Both the position numbers and the translations under genes were made by a program. Positions 39,172-47,364 of a stretch of DNA of 47,364 nucleotides are shown here, piece after piece; within the stretch, counting starts at the first letter, position 1, and each line of letters opens with the position of its first letter. The stretch spans positions 1 through 47,364 of the forward strand of contig CAJUEG010000013.1 in NCBI GenBank assembly GCA_910584835.1, in the 5' to 3' direction. Under the pieces are notes generated by a model. That model was not told where the DNA came from. It did no database searches and saw only the letters and a program-made list of their open reading frames with translations. This stretch comes from an uncultured Oscillospiraceae bacterium. Its GTDB lineage: Bacteria; Bacillota; Clostridia; Oscillospirales; Oscillospiraceae.

Positions 39172-40482
39172 TCAGCGCTCGCACCGCCAGTAGTACACGC
39201 TGTAAGGGGGCAGCTCGCTCCCACCCCCGAAGTCGTGCTCCGCGCCGGTGATGAGGTCCACCGCCCGGCCGCACCCGGCGTCAAAGTGGGCCCAGTAAGG
39301 CTCGCTGTCGGCGTTCACCGCCACCAGCACCCGCTCACCGTCCGTCCGGCGCTGGAACACCGTCTGCTTGTTGGTGAGCACCAGGTCCTTAAAGTCGCCG
39401 AAGCACAGCGCCTCGCTCTCCCGGTGGGCCTTCGCCATGGCGGCGATGGCGTCGGTGAGGGGGGTCCACTCCGGCCGGTCGAAGCTGGGCCGCAGGGCGT
39501 CATCGCCCTGGGACTTGTCGCCCTTGGCCCCCCACTCGCTGCCGTAGTAGAGGCAGGGGATGCCGGGCATGCCGAACAGGATGCCGTACATCAGGGGCAG
39601 GTGGGCGGGGTTTTGCAGAATGGAGGCGGCGCGGGTCACGTCGTGGTTATCCGCGAAGCACAGCAGGTGCTTGCCCTTGTACAGCGTCCACTGCTCGGGG
39701 CCGTACTGCCGCTTGAGGGAGTGGACGATCTCAAACAGGTTCATGGAGTTCAGCGCGGAGTACAGCCCCTTGTAGCACTCGTAATTGGTGCAGGAGTGGA
39801 GCATCTCGCCGTTGACCCACTGATTGTAGTCGCCGTGGAGGGTCTCGCCCACCAGGAAGAAGTCCGGCTTGAGGCCGTCGCAGAAGGCGCGCAGACGGCG
39901 GAGAAAGTCCTTGTCCAGGCAGTAGGCCACGTCCAGCCGCAGCCCGTCGATGCCGAATTCATCCACCCAGAATTTCACGCAGTCCAGCAGGTAGTCCGCC
40001 ACCGCCGGGTTGTGCAGGTTGAGCTTCACCAGCTCGAAGTGGCCCTCCCAGCCCTCATACCAGAAGCCGTCGTTGTAGTTGGAGTTGCCGTCGAAGCTGA
40101 TGTGGAACCAATCCTTATAGGGGGAGTCCCACTTCTTTTCCTGGACGTCCCGGAAGGCCCAGAAGCCCCGGCCCACGTGGTTGAACACCCCGTCCAGCAC
40201 CACCCGGATTCCGTGGTCGTGGAGAGTCTTACACACCCGGGCAAAGTCCTCGTTGGTGCCCAGGCGGCAGTCGATCCTGCGGTAGTCCCGGGTGTCGTAG
40301 CCGTGGCGGTCGCTCTCGAAAACAGGGGAGAGGTATACCGCGTTGACCCCCAGCTTTTCCATATGGCCCGCCCAGTCCGCGATTTTGCCGATGCGGCTGG
40401 CCTGTACGCCGTCATTCTCCCTGGGGGCCCCACAGAAACCCAGGGGATAGATCTGATAAAATACGCTTTGCTCCGCCCACAT
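39172..40482 (-). CDS. GH13 alpha-glucosidase/alpha-amylase family enzyme
   Basis: 436 residues from ATG at 40482 (GTG at 40491 is possible); cytoplasmic. The four GH13 regions are present: DGVFNHVG (region I), GLRLDVAYC with the nucleophile Asp (region II), FLVGETLHG with the acid/base Glu (region III) and FADNHDVTR with the transition-state Asp (region IV). Short, without the N-terminal starch-binding domain of neopullulanases. Opening WAEQSVFYQIYPLGF is typical of maltodextrin glucosidase-like enzymes. Likely hydrolyses imported maltodextrins or related alpha-glucosides. Single gene. Confidence 0.9.
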   Translation of the reverse strand: MWAEQSVFYQIYPLGFCGAPRENDGVQASRIGKIADWAGHMEKLGVNAVYLSPVFESDRHGYDTRDYRRIDCRLGTNEDFARVCKTLHDHGIRVVLDGVFNHVGRGFWAFRDVQEKKWDSPYKDWFHISFDGNSNYNDGFWYEGWEGHFELVKLNLHNPAVADYLLDCVKFWVDEFGIDGLRLDVAYCLDKDFLRRLRAFCDGLKPDFFLVGETLHGDYNQWVNGEMLHSCTNYECYKGLYSALNSMNLFEIVHSLKRQYGPEQWTLYKGKHLLCFADNHDVTRAASILQNPAHLPLMYGILFGMPGIPCLYYGSEWGAKGDKSQGDDALRPSFDRPEWTPLTDAIAAMAKAHRESEALCFGDFKDLVLTNKQTVFQRRTDGERVLVAVNADSEPYWAHFDAGCGRAVDLITGAEHDFGGGSELPPYSVYYWRCER

Positions 40483-40569
40483 GGGCGTCACTTCCCTTCC
40501 CAGTGTACTTCATGACGGCCAAGGCCGCGAGACCACAGTATAGCAGAAAACGCCGGAAAAAGCAAGCGA

Positions 40570-41145
40570 TCACCTTTGACAGTCCAGCCGGCCCAGTAAA
40601 GTGCGGATTTGGGCGGCGTCCCTGCGCTGGCAGGCGGCGATGGAGCGCAGTATGGGCACCAGCTGGGTGGATACGTCGTACTTCAGGGCGGTGTCCGCCA
40701 TGTGGGCGGCCCCCAGGCAGTGGGGGAGCATCTGACGGAGAAATACGGCGGCCAGCCGGTTATTCTCCGGGGAGGAGCCCATTTTTATGTACATATCCCG
40801 GTATATGAGGTCCATCCGCCGCTGGTACAGCCGGAGGTCCATGCGGGCGTTGGTGAGCTGGGCGCAGGCGGGAAGGACGGCTTCCAGCCGCTCCGCGGTC
40901 TTTGCGCGCTCCTCCGCCAGGTGCTGGGCCAGCCGGCGGACGGCCTTGCTGTCGGTGAAGCGCAGCACGTTATTGGACATCTGGACCGCCGCCCGGTGGT
41001 GGGGGATCATCTGGACGGCAAAATTGTGGGAGATGCTCTGGGTGAGGCCGGCGGTGGTCATGCCCTGGACCATTCCGTCCAGGGTCTGATAAAAGCAGCA
41101 TAGGTAGGTTTTGGCGTCCTGGCTGAGCAGGCAGGTATTTTTCAT
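40570..41145 (-). CDS. Double DUF305-like four-helix protein
   Basis: 191 residues; AAAGGAGG before ATG. Two DUF305-type units: HNFAVQMIPHHRAAVQMSNN (about 39-58) and VFLRQMLPHCLGAAHMADTA (about 132-151). The first keeps the HH pair and methionines, the second has one His and a Cys. DUF305 is a ferritin-like helical fold linked to metal (often copper) binding. No signal peptide, unlike many DUF305 proteins. The gene lies downstream of the MATE exporter gene but behind its terminator. Confidence 0.8.
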   Translation of the reverse strand: MKNTCLLSQDAKTYLCCFYQTLDGMVQGMTTAGLTQSISHNFAVQMIPHHRAAVQMSNNVLRFTDSKAVRRLAQHLAEERAKTAERLEAVLPACAQLTNARMDLRLYQRRMDLIYRDMYIKMGSSPENNRLAAVFLRQMLPHCLGAAHMADTALKYDVSTQLVPILRSIAACQRRDAAQIRTLLGRLDCQR

Positions 41146-41194
41146 GGATTTGCCCTCCTTTGCCCCATCCTATGAGGGGAAAGTGGGAAACGTT

Positions 41195-41225
41195 CAAAAA
41201 GGCGGCGGCCTTATGGCCGCCGCCT
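41195..41225 (-). terminator. Terminator of the MATE gene
   Basis: AGGCGGCGGCC / GGCCGCCGCCT (11 bp) around TTAT, followed on the minus strand by TTTTTGAAC; it begins four bases after the MATE stop. Confidence 0.88.
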
Positions 41226-41228
41226 GGG

Positions 41229-42608
41229 TCAGCGCTGCTCCCTGCCGATGTCAAAGGCGTGGAGCCAGTCCGATTTCAGCAGAAACAACAGGAACACCAC
41301 CGAACTCAAAGACCAGGTGAGGGGGTAGGCCCAGGAGATGGTGGAGAACACGGGGAACACCCGGGTGGCCAGGGTGACGTAGGTCACCCGGACGCAGCAC
41401 CAGAAGGCCAGCATGGTGACCATGGGAACAAAGGATTTGCCGCATCCCCGCAGCACGCCGGCGGCGCAGTGGGAGAAGGCCAGCAGACAGAAGAAGGGCG
41501 CCACCACCCGGGCCTGGATGACGCCGAACTGGATGGCCTCCGGCTCGTCCACGAAGAACCGCAGGGCGGGCGGGGCGGCGAAGAGGAACACCACCCCGAT
41601 CAGCTCCGCCAGCACCACCCCGGAGAGGATGCCGAACACGGCGCCCTTTTTGGCCCGGTCGTACTGCCGCGCCCCCAGGTTCTGGCTGATAAAGGTGGGC
41701 AGGGACATGGACATGGCCGTGATGGGCAGAAACACCAGCCCCTCGATCTTGGCGTAGGCTCCGTGGCCGGACATGGCGTACTCGCCGAAGGCGTTGATAT
41801 TGCTCTGCACCACCAGGTTGCCGACGCTGATGACGGCGTTCTGCACGCCGGTGGGCAGGCCCTGCCGCACCACCTGGGAGAGTATGTCCGGGTAGACCCG
41901 CAGCTTGCGGAAATCCAGCCGGGTGTAGTCCTTCAGACGGCACATCCGCCACAGGCACAGAAGGAAGCTGATCCCCTGGGTGAGGACGGTGGCGACGGCG
42001 GCCCCCGCCACTCCCCAGTGGAACACCGCCACAAACAACAGGTCCAGCGCCATATTCAGGACGGAGGAGAGGATGAGGTAGTACAGCGGGTGGAGGCTGT
42101 CCCCCAGGGAGCGCATGATGGCCATACAGATATTGTAGAGGATGACGGTAAACACCCCGCCGAAATAGATGCGAAAATAGGTCAGGGAGTAGGGCAGCAC
42201 CGACTCCGGCGTGTTCATGATAAGCAGCAGCCGGGGCACCAGCAGCAGTCCCACCACCGTGGACAGCACCGAGGCGATGATGCCGAAGAGGAAGTTGGTG
42301 TGGATGGCCCGCACCACGTTCTCCTCGTCCCGGGCGCCGTAGTAGCGGGAGATGACGACGCCGCCGCCGATGGCGATGCCGTTGAAAAAGCCGATGACCA
42401 GAAAGGTGAGGCTGCCGCCGGAGCTGACGGCGGCAAAGGCCCCGTTGTCGGCGAAATTGCCCAGCACCCAGGCGTCGGCCAGGTTGTAGAGCTGCTGGAG
42501 CAGCTGCCCCAAAAACAGGGGGAAGGCGAAGGAGAGGATGCCACGGATGATGGAACCCTCGGTCAGCGACGGATTTTGGGCCCCCAGGCGGCCCTTGAAC
42601 AATGCCAT
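41229..42608 (-). CDS. MATE-family efflux transporter
   Basis: 459 residues from ATG at 42608 (GAGG ten bases upstream; ATG at 42617 is too close to it). Twelve helices; IIRGILSFAFPLFLGQLLQQ, LYNLADAWVLGNFADNGAFA and ISRYYGARDEENVVRAIHTN in the first half, GLPTGVQNAVISVGNLVVQS and SLPTFISQNLGARQYDRAKK in the second: the duplicated MATE pattern. Drug or metabolite antiporter driven by Na+ or H+. Single gene. Confidence 0.93.
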   Translation of the reverse strand: MALFKGRLGAQNPSLTEGSIIRGILSFAFPLFLGQLLQQLYNLADAWVLGNFADNGAFAAVSSGGSLTFLVIGFFNGIAIGGGVVISRYYGARDEENVVRAIHTNFLFGIIASVLSTVVGLLLVPRLLLIMNTPESVLPYSLTYFRIYFGGVFTVILYNICMAIMRSLGDSLHPLYYLILSSVLNMALDLLFVAVFHWGVAGAAVATVLTQGISFLLCLWRMCRLKDYTRLDFRKLRVYPDILSQVVRQGLPTGVQNAVISVGNLVVQSNINAFGEYAMSGHGAYAKIEGLVFLPITAMSMSLPTFISQNLGARQYDRAKKGAVFGILSGVVLAELIGVVFLFAAPPALRFFVDEPEAIQFGVIQARVVAPFFCLLAFSHCAAGVLRGCGKSFVPMVTMLAFWCCVRVTYVTLATRVFPVFSTISWAYPLTWSLSSVVFLLFLLKSDWLHAFDIGREQR

Positions 42609-42703
42609 GATCTTCATTCCTCACTTTAGACAGGTTGTCACGTAAATCCCAGTATAACACCAGGGATAGGGAGCGTGTCAAGGGGTATGGAGAAAAAAGC
42701 GGA

Positions 42704-42731
42704 AAAATGTCCGCCCCCGGCGGGGGCGGAC
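42704..42731 (-). terminator. Terminator of the ABC exporter operon
   Basis: GTCCGCCCCC / GGGGGCGGAC around GGC, followed on the minus strand by ATTTTTCC. Confidence 0.88.
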
Positions 42732-42738
42732 AGGTATT

Positions 42739-44793
42739 TTATCTGACAATTTTGTAATAGGTCCGGGCGGTGAGCAGGTACACGGCGGCGTACACCGCCA
42801 GAAAGGCCAGCAGCGTGCCCGCGGTGCACAGCGCTACCGTGGCGGTGTTGCGCACGCCGAACATGGTGAGCATACGGGCCACCAGGTTGAAGTCGAAGAG
42901 GATGTGGACGGCGGCCACCGCGATGGGAAGGCAGAACACCAGCAGCACCTGGCTGCGGATGGAGGAGCGCACCTCCCGCTGGCTCAGGCCCACCTTGCGC
43001 ATGATCTCGAACCGGCCCTGGTCCTCATAGCCCTCGGACACCTGCTTGTAGTAGATGATGAGTACGGTAGCCATGAGGAACACGATGCCCAGCACAATGC
43101 CCAGGAACAGGAAGCCCCCCGCCATGGAGTAGCCGTCCACCGCCATCTCGGCCCGGCTGGACACCCGCCAGTACTCCCAGGCGCCGGTGCCGTCGAAGAA
43201 GCCCTCGTCCATGGAGGCGTCGGTCCAGGCGTCCACCAGGGCCAGCTCCTGATCGCTGGTGCAGTCCAGGTCCACCAGCAGAGTGGTGACCAGGTCGGCG
43301 GCGTAGTTGTCCAGCGCCCCGCTCTGGAGGGCCCAGAACTCCATGACTTCCGCAGAATCGGACAGCACCAGGCACAGGGTTTCGCTCATGTCAAAGGTGG
43401 TGTCAAAGTGGGTGATCACAGGCAGGGAAGCTGTTACGGTGAGGGATTTCGGCGCGCCGACCTCGCTGCCCCCGCTGATCCCCTGGATAGTGAGCTGGGG
43501 GCCAAAACCGGGAGGAAGCTGGCCGCACACCGCCGTCTCCCCCGGCCGGAGCGCCGGGGCGGCGTTCCCCGTCAGGGCGGCATAGTCCTGGGCGGTGAAG
43601 AGGTAGACGGCCCTGCGGTCGTTGTTTTCTCCCTGGCCGCCCACCTCCAGGCGGCGGGTGTCCGGGTTGGCCAGGGCGTTGAAGTGGAGGAATTCCACCG
43701 AGCGCAGGCTGGTGATGGGGATGTTCTGGTCCGCCGCAAACCGCCGGATCAGACCTTCGGCCTCCTCCCGGTTCAGCGTCTGATCATAAGCGGGATCATA
43801 GTGGACGGTCATGTTCAGGTTGGCGGGATACTGGGCGGCGATGATCTCCCCCTGGCCGAGATAGAGGGCCAGGGTGCCCGAGATCATCACCATCACCATG
43901 GTGGACAGGATGCAGATGTTGGCCAGCCCCGCCGCGTTGCGCTTCATGCGGTAGAGCATCCCGGACACGCCGATGAAGTGGCCGGTCTGATAGTAGAAGC
44001 CCTTGTTTTTCCGCAGCATTTTCAGCAGGGCGATGCTCCCGGCGGTGAACAGGCAGTAGGTGCCGATGATGACCAGGATGACCGCCAGGAAGTAGAAGGC
44101 CATGGCCAGGGCGGGGTCCTTGGTGGTGACGGCGATGAAGTAGCCCGCCCCCAGGCAGACCGCCCCGACGGCGGCCAGCAGCCAGCGGGTGCGGGGTTCT
44201 TTCTCGCCCACGCTTCCGCCGTGGAGCAGCTCGATGGGCCTGGACAGCCGCACCCGGAACAGGTTGAGCGCCAGGGCCAGCAGGAGCAGCAGCCCGAAGA
44301 ACACCGCCGTCTGTGCCAAGGCGGGCAGGGAGAGGGAGGAGTGGAAGGGGATGGAGAACTTCAGCAGGGAGACCAGGGCCACGGTGGCCAGCTTGTGGAG
44401 GGCCACGCCCAGCAACAGCCCGCCCCCGATGCCCAGGATGGCGGTGTACAGGCTCTCCCAGCACTGGATGAGGGCGATGTTCCCCTTGCCCATGCCCAGG
44501 ATATTGTAGAGGCCCAGCTCCTTTTTCCGCTGCTTCATCAAAAAGCTGTTGATGTACAGCAGCAGAATGGCAGACAGGACGCCCGCCACAAACATGCCGA
44601 TCTGCATCATTACCATCACGTAGGCAAAGCCCCGCATGTTGAGTACGCCGGGGTCGGCGCACAGGGCGGACATGACGTAGAAGGAGGCGGTGAGCCCCGC
44701 CAGCGCCAGCAGGTAGGGGATGAAGAAGCGGCGGTTCTGCCGCATACCCTGGGCCGCCAGTGTGGGATATAGTCCGTTACGCACGGCGCTCAC
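42739..44793 (-). CDS. FtsX/BceB-type ABC permease
   Basis: 684 residues from a GTG start overlapping the ATPase gene by 17 bp. About ten helices: one near residue 25, an FtsX module at 55-170 (GVLSAILLLYINSFLMKQRK, LYNILGMGKGNIALIQCW), helices near 205-260, 285-310, then a large outside domain (about 315-560) and a C-terminal FtsX module (FLFLGIVLGIVFLMATVLII, FEIMRKVGLSQREVRSSIRS). This is the plan of BceB/VraG transporters, which free the cell wall from peptide antibiotics. The usual BceRS two-component genes are not adjacent. Confidence 0.88.
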   Translation of the reverse strand: MSAVRNGLYPTLAAQGMRQNRRFFIPYLLALAGLTASFYVMSALCADPGVLNMRGFAYVMVMMQIGMFVAGVLSAILLLYINSFLMKQRKKELGLYNILGMGKGNIALIQCWESLYTAILGIGGGLLLGVALHKLATVALVSLLKFSIPFHSSLSLPALAQTAVFFGLLLLLALALNLFRVRLSRPIELLHGGSVGEKEPRTRWLLAAVGAVCLGAGYFIAVTTKDPALAMAFYFLAVILVIIGTYCLFTAGSIALLKMLRKNKGFYYQTGHFIGVSGMLYRMKRNAAGLANICILSTMVMVMISGTLALYLGQGEIIAAQYPANLNMTVHYDPAYDQTLNREEAEGLIRRFAADQNIPITSLRSVEFLHFNALANPDTRRLEVGGQGENNDRRAVYLFTAQDYAALTGNAAPALRPGETAVCGQLPPGFGPQLTIQGISGGSEVGAPKSLTVTASLPVITHFDTTFDMSETLCLVLSDSAEVMEFWALQSGALDNYAADLVTTLLVDLDCTSDQELALVDAWTDASMDEGFFDGTGAWEYWRVSSRAEMAVDGYSMAGGFLFLGIVLGIVFLMATVLIIYYKQVSEGYEDQGRFEIMRKVGLSQREVRSSIRSQVLLVFCLPIAVAAVHILFDFNLVARMLTMFGVRNTATVALCTAGTLLAFLAVYAAVYLLTARTYYKIVR

Positions 44794-45544
44794 CCCCGTC
44801 GGTCAGCCGGGTAAGGGTCTCGGTGATGAGGCGGTACATCTGGCCGTCGGTGCGGTTCTCCCGGTAGAGCTGGTGGTACACCCGTCCGTCCCGGATGAAC
44901 AGCACCCGCCCCGCCCGGCTGGCCGCGGCGGTGGAGTGGGTGACCATGAGCACCGTCTGCCCGGCGGCGTTGATTTTGGTGAACAGGTCCATGAGGCTGT
45001 CCGCCGCCCGGGAGTCCAGCGCCCCGGTGGGCTCGTCGGCCAGCACGATCTGGGGCTGGGTGATGAGGGCCCGGGCCACGGCGCACCGCTGCTTCTGTCC
45101 GCCGGACACCTCGTAGGGGTATTTGTCCAGCAGCTCTCCGATGCCCAGGGTCTGGGCCAGGGGGGTGAGGCGGCGCTTCATCTCCGGGTACTTTTTCCCC
45201 GCCAGCACCAGGGGGAGGAGGATGTTGTCCCGCAGGGAGAAGGTGTCCAGCAGGTTGAAGTCCTGGAACACGAAGCCCAGGTTGTCCCGGCGGAAGGCGG
45301 CCAGTTCCCGCTCCTTGACGGCGGTAAGGTCCCGGCCCGCCAGCAGCACCGACCCGGCGGTGGGCCTGTCCAGCGCCGCCAGAATGTTCAGCAGGGTGGT
45401 CTTGCCGGAGCCGGACTCGCCCATGATGGCCACGTACTCGCCCTCGTCCACCGTGAAGGACACGTCGGTTAAAGCGGTCACCTTCTGGCCGCCGAAGCGG
45501 GTGGAGTACACTTTTTTTACATGATTGACTTCCAGGATCGCCAT
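44777..45544 (-). CDS. ABC transporter ATP-binding protein (BceA-like)
   Basis: 255 residues. Walker A GESGSGKTTLLNIL (about 40-53), Q-loop FVFQDFNLLD, signature VSGGQKQRCAVARAL, Walker B IVLADEPTGALD, H-loop VTHSTAAAS. The TRFGGQKVTALTDVSFTVDE opening and the LLDTFSLRDNILLPLVL stretch are typical of LolD/MacB/BceA ATPases. It powers the permease encoded by the overlapping downstream gene. Confidence 0.93.
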   Translation of the reverse strand: MAILEVNHVKKVYSTRFGGQKVTALTDVSFTVDEGEYVAIMGESGSGKTTLLNILAALDRPTAGSVLLAGRDLTAVKERELAAFRRDNLGFVFQDFNLLDTFSLRDNILLPLVLAGKKYPEMKRRLTPLAQTLGIGELLDKYPYEVSGGQKQRCAVARALITQPQIVLADEPTGALDSRAADSLMDLFTKINAAGQTVLMVTHSTAAASRAGRVLFIRDGRVYHQLYRENRTDGQMYRLITETLTRLTDGGERRA

Positions 45545-45604
45545 ATTGATATACCTCCATTGTTGTCATGCTGCACCTGTGCACGACGGCTTTGCACCGC
45601 TTAA

Positions 45605-45657
45605 CTGTACTATCCGTCTTGGTACAGATAGTATACAGGAAAAGGGTTAAGAAGCAA
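45605..45657 (-). promoter_or_regulatory. Promoter and operator-like dyad of the ABC exporter
   Basis: Minus strand: TTGCTT, 16-bp spacer, TATACT (45630-45657). The -10 is inside an imperfect dyad: CTGTACTATC (45605-45614) against GATAGTATACAG (45627-45638), which differ by an inserted TA. The placement over the -10 and start suggests a repressor (GntR/TetR-like) not encoded in the window. The rest of 45545-45726 shows no gene. Confidence 0.55.
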
Positions 45658-45726
45658 GCGGGGAAATTTGAAAGATTTGATTAAGGAACCTTTGAATAAA
45701 TACGGCGGCGTTTTTGCCCGCTCCCC

Positions 45727-45754
45727 TTGACAAGCGGCGAAAATATGATAAAAT
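45727..45754 (+). promoter_or_regulatory. Promoter of the T-box/alaS operon
   Basis: TTGACA (45727-45732), 16-bp spacer, TAAAAT (45749-45754). Transcription would start about 45761, at the foot of the T-box stem I. Confidence 0.8.
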
Positions 45755-45759
45755 ATGCT

Positions 45760-45976
45760 AGCTATGACGGAGTCAAGCCTAAAACCGCGCGTACCAGAGA
45801 GAGGGGAGAGTGGAAGCCCTCACGCAAGGCGGATGGGCGGGCCGCTCCCGAGCGTTCCCGGGAAGACCGGGACGGGCATCCCCGTTATCGGATGAACGAG
45901 TGTCCTTGCCATGAGGAAATCAGGGTGGTACCACGGAGCGCGTGCTTCGTCCCTGGGCGTTGGCAGGGATTTTTTT
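45760..45976 (+). promoter_or_regulatory. T-box riboswitch (alanine)
   Basis: A T-box leader of about 215 nt. Stem I opens with TATGACGGAG; ACCAGAGAGAGGGG carries the AGAGAG S-turn and GAGAGTGGAAGCCCTC the distal bulge and loop. The conserved T-box AGGGTGGTACCACGG is at 45922-45936, and the terminator (TCCCTG 45950-45955 / CAGGGA 45964-45969, then seven T) follows. Uncharged tRNA-Ala pairs with the specifier and T-box and favours antitermination. I could not fix the specifier codon; alanine is inferred from the downstream alaS. Confidence 0.92.
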
Positions 45977-45995
45977 GCGCGGGAGGAGGGGAAAT

Positions 45996-46247
45996 ATGCC
46001 CCAAGTGAAACTGACCGTCACCCGCAGTGAATGCCGGTGCGGTTATCACAAAACGGGGGAGGAGTTCACCGTGGGCGACCTCTGCCCGCCCCTGTGCCAT
46101 GAACTGTGGCATACCATTTACCCCTCGGTGTACGCGCTGCTGAACGGGGCGTCGCTGGACTATGGCTCAGTGCGTGCCCCGCAATTTGACGCGAAATGCC
46201 CCGACGGGGGCAGGGTTTGCGTCCACGGCGAAATAATAGAACAATAA
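45996..46247 (+). CDS. TIGR04076-family small protein
   Basis: 83 residues from ATG at 45996 (GGAGGGG seven bases upstream); in-frame codons further up would lie inside the T-box terminator. Family features: VKLTVTRSECRCGYHKTGEEF, then GDLCPPLCHELWHTIYPSVY and ALLNGASLDYG, ending AKCPDGGRVCVHGEII. Six cysteines suggest metal or Fe-S binding. Function of the family is not known to me. It is transcribed between the T-box and alaS, so it should share control by alanine charging. Confidence 0.82.
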   Translation: MPQVKLTVTRSECRCGYHKTGEEFTVGDLCPPLCHELWHTIYPSVYALLNGASLDYGSVRAPQFDAKCPDGGRVCVHGEIIEQ

Positions 46248-46272
46248 TAATGATAAATTGGAGGTAATTTCC

Positions 46273-47364
<1,092 letters not shown>

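Overview
The window looks like a stretch of chromosome from a GC-rich, low-oxygen gut Firmicute, most likely an Oscillospiraceae/Ruminococcaceae-type Clostridium relative (Flavonifractor, Lawsonibacter, Pseudoflavonifractor or Intestinimonas-like). The evidence is a T-box leader ahead of alaS, a YesM/YesN two-component pair, a lipoprotein-dependent CUT1 sugar transporter, Bce-type ABC genes, a FeoB-associated Cys-rich peptide, strong AGGAGG ribosome sites and very GC-rich codon use. Genus is inference only.

Positions 1-6700 are an accessory patch with visibly lower GC than the rest. It holds a 36-nt piece of a tRNA-Ala gene, an IS110-family element whose 5' non-coding region folds like a bridge RNA, a gene-poor scar (1800-2423), a 1042-residue membrane-anchored NACHT/STAND ATPase that resembles prokaryotic NLR-type antiphage proteins, a C-terminally truncated KilA-N protein and a fragment of a large serine recombinase. 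An intact tRNA-Leu(CAA) at 6850-6938 marks the start of ordinary chromosome.

Positions 6980-17400 carry household and signalling genes: a CbxX-type AAA+ ATPase divergent from a zinc-ribbon/Ig-like/SH3 membrane protein; a two-gene unit of a ThyX-like protein without its catalytic signature and a chloramphenicol-acetyltransferase-fold protein; an FMN reductase; a V4R sensor coupled to a HAMP/PAS/degenerate-GGDEF protein; a CheY-like receiver next to a FapA (DUF342) polymer-type protein; and a DUF134-NifX fusion.

Positions 17400-33290 form one functional block for glycan use. A YesM-type kinase, a YesN-type AraC regulator and a membrane protein are transcribed leftward. Rightward run a solute-binding lipoprotein, two permeases, a DUF2264 protein, a GH35 beta-galactosidase, a GH78 alpha-L-rhamnosidase and a GH2 beta-glucuronidase. 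None of the four enzymes has a signal peptide, so imported oligosaccharides would be dismantled inside the cell. The set matches the order of sugars in a Rha-GlcA-Gal side chain of plant arabinogalactan.

Positions 33300-47364 hold mixed core genes: a signal-peptide membrane protein, a run of HAD phosphatase, GNAT, MFS transporter, DJ-1/PfpI-like protein, glycerophosphodiesterase and a small Cys-rich membrane peptide, then on the other strand a GH13 glucosidase, a double DUF305 protein, a MATE exporter and a BceAB-like ABC exporter. The right edge is a promoter and T-box leader serving a small TIGR04076-family gene and alaS, which runs off the window.
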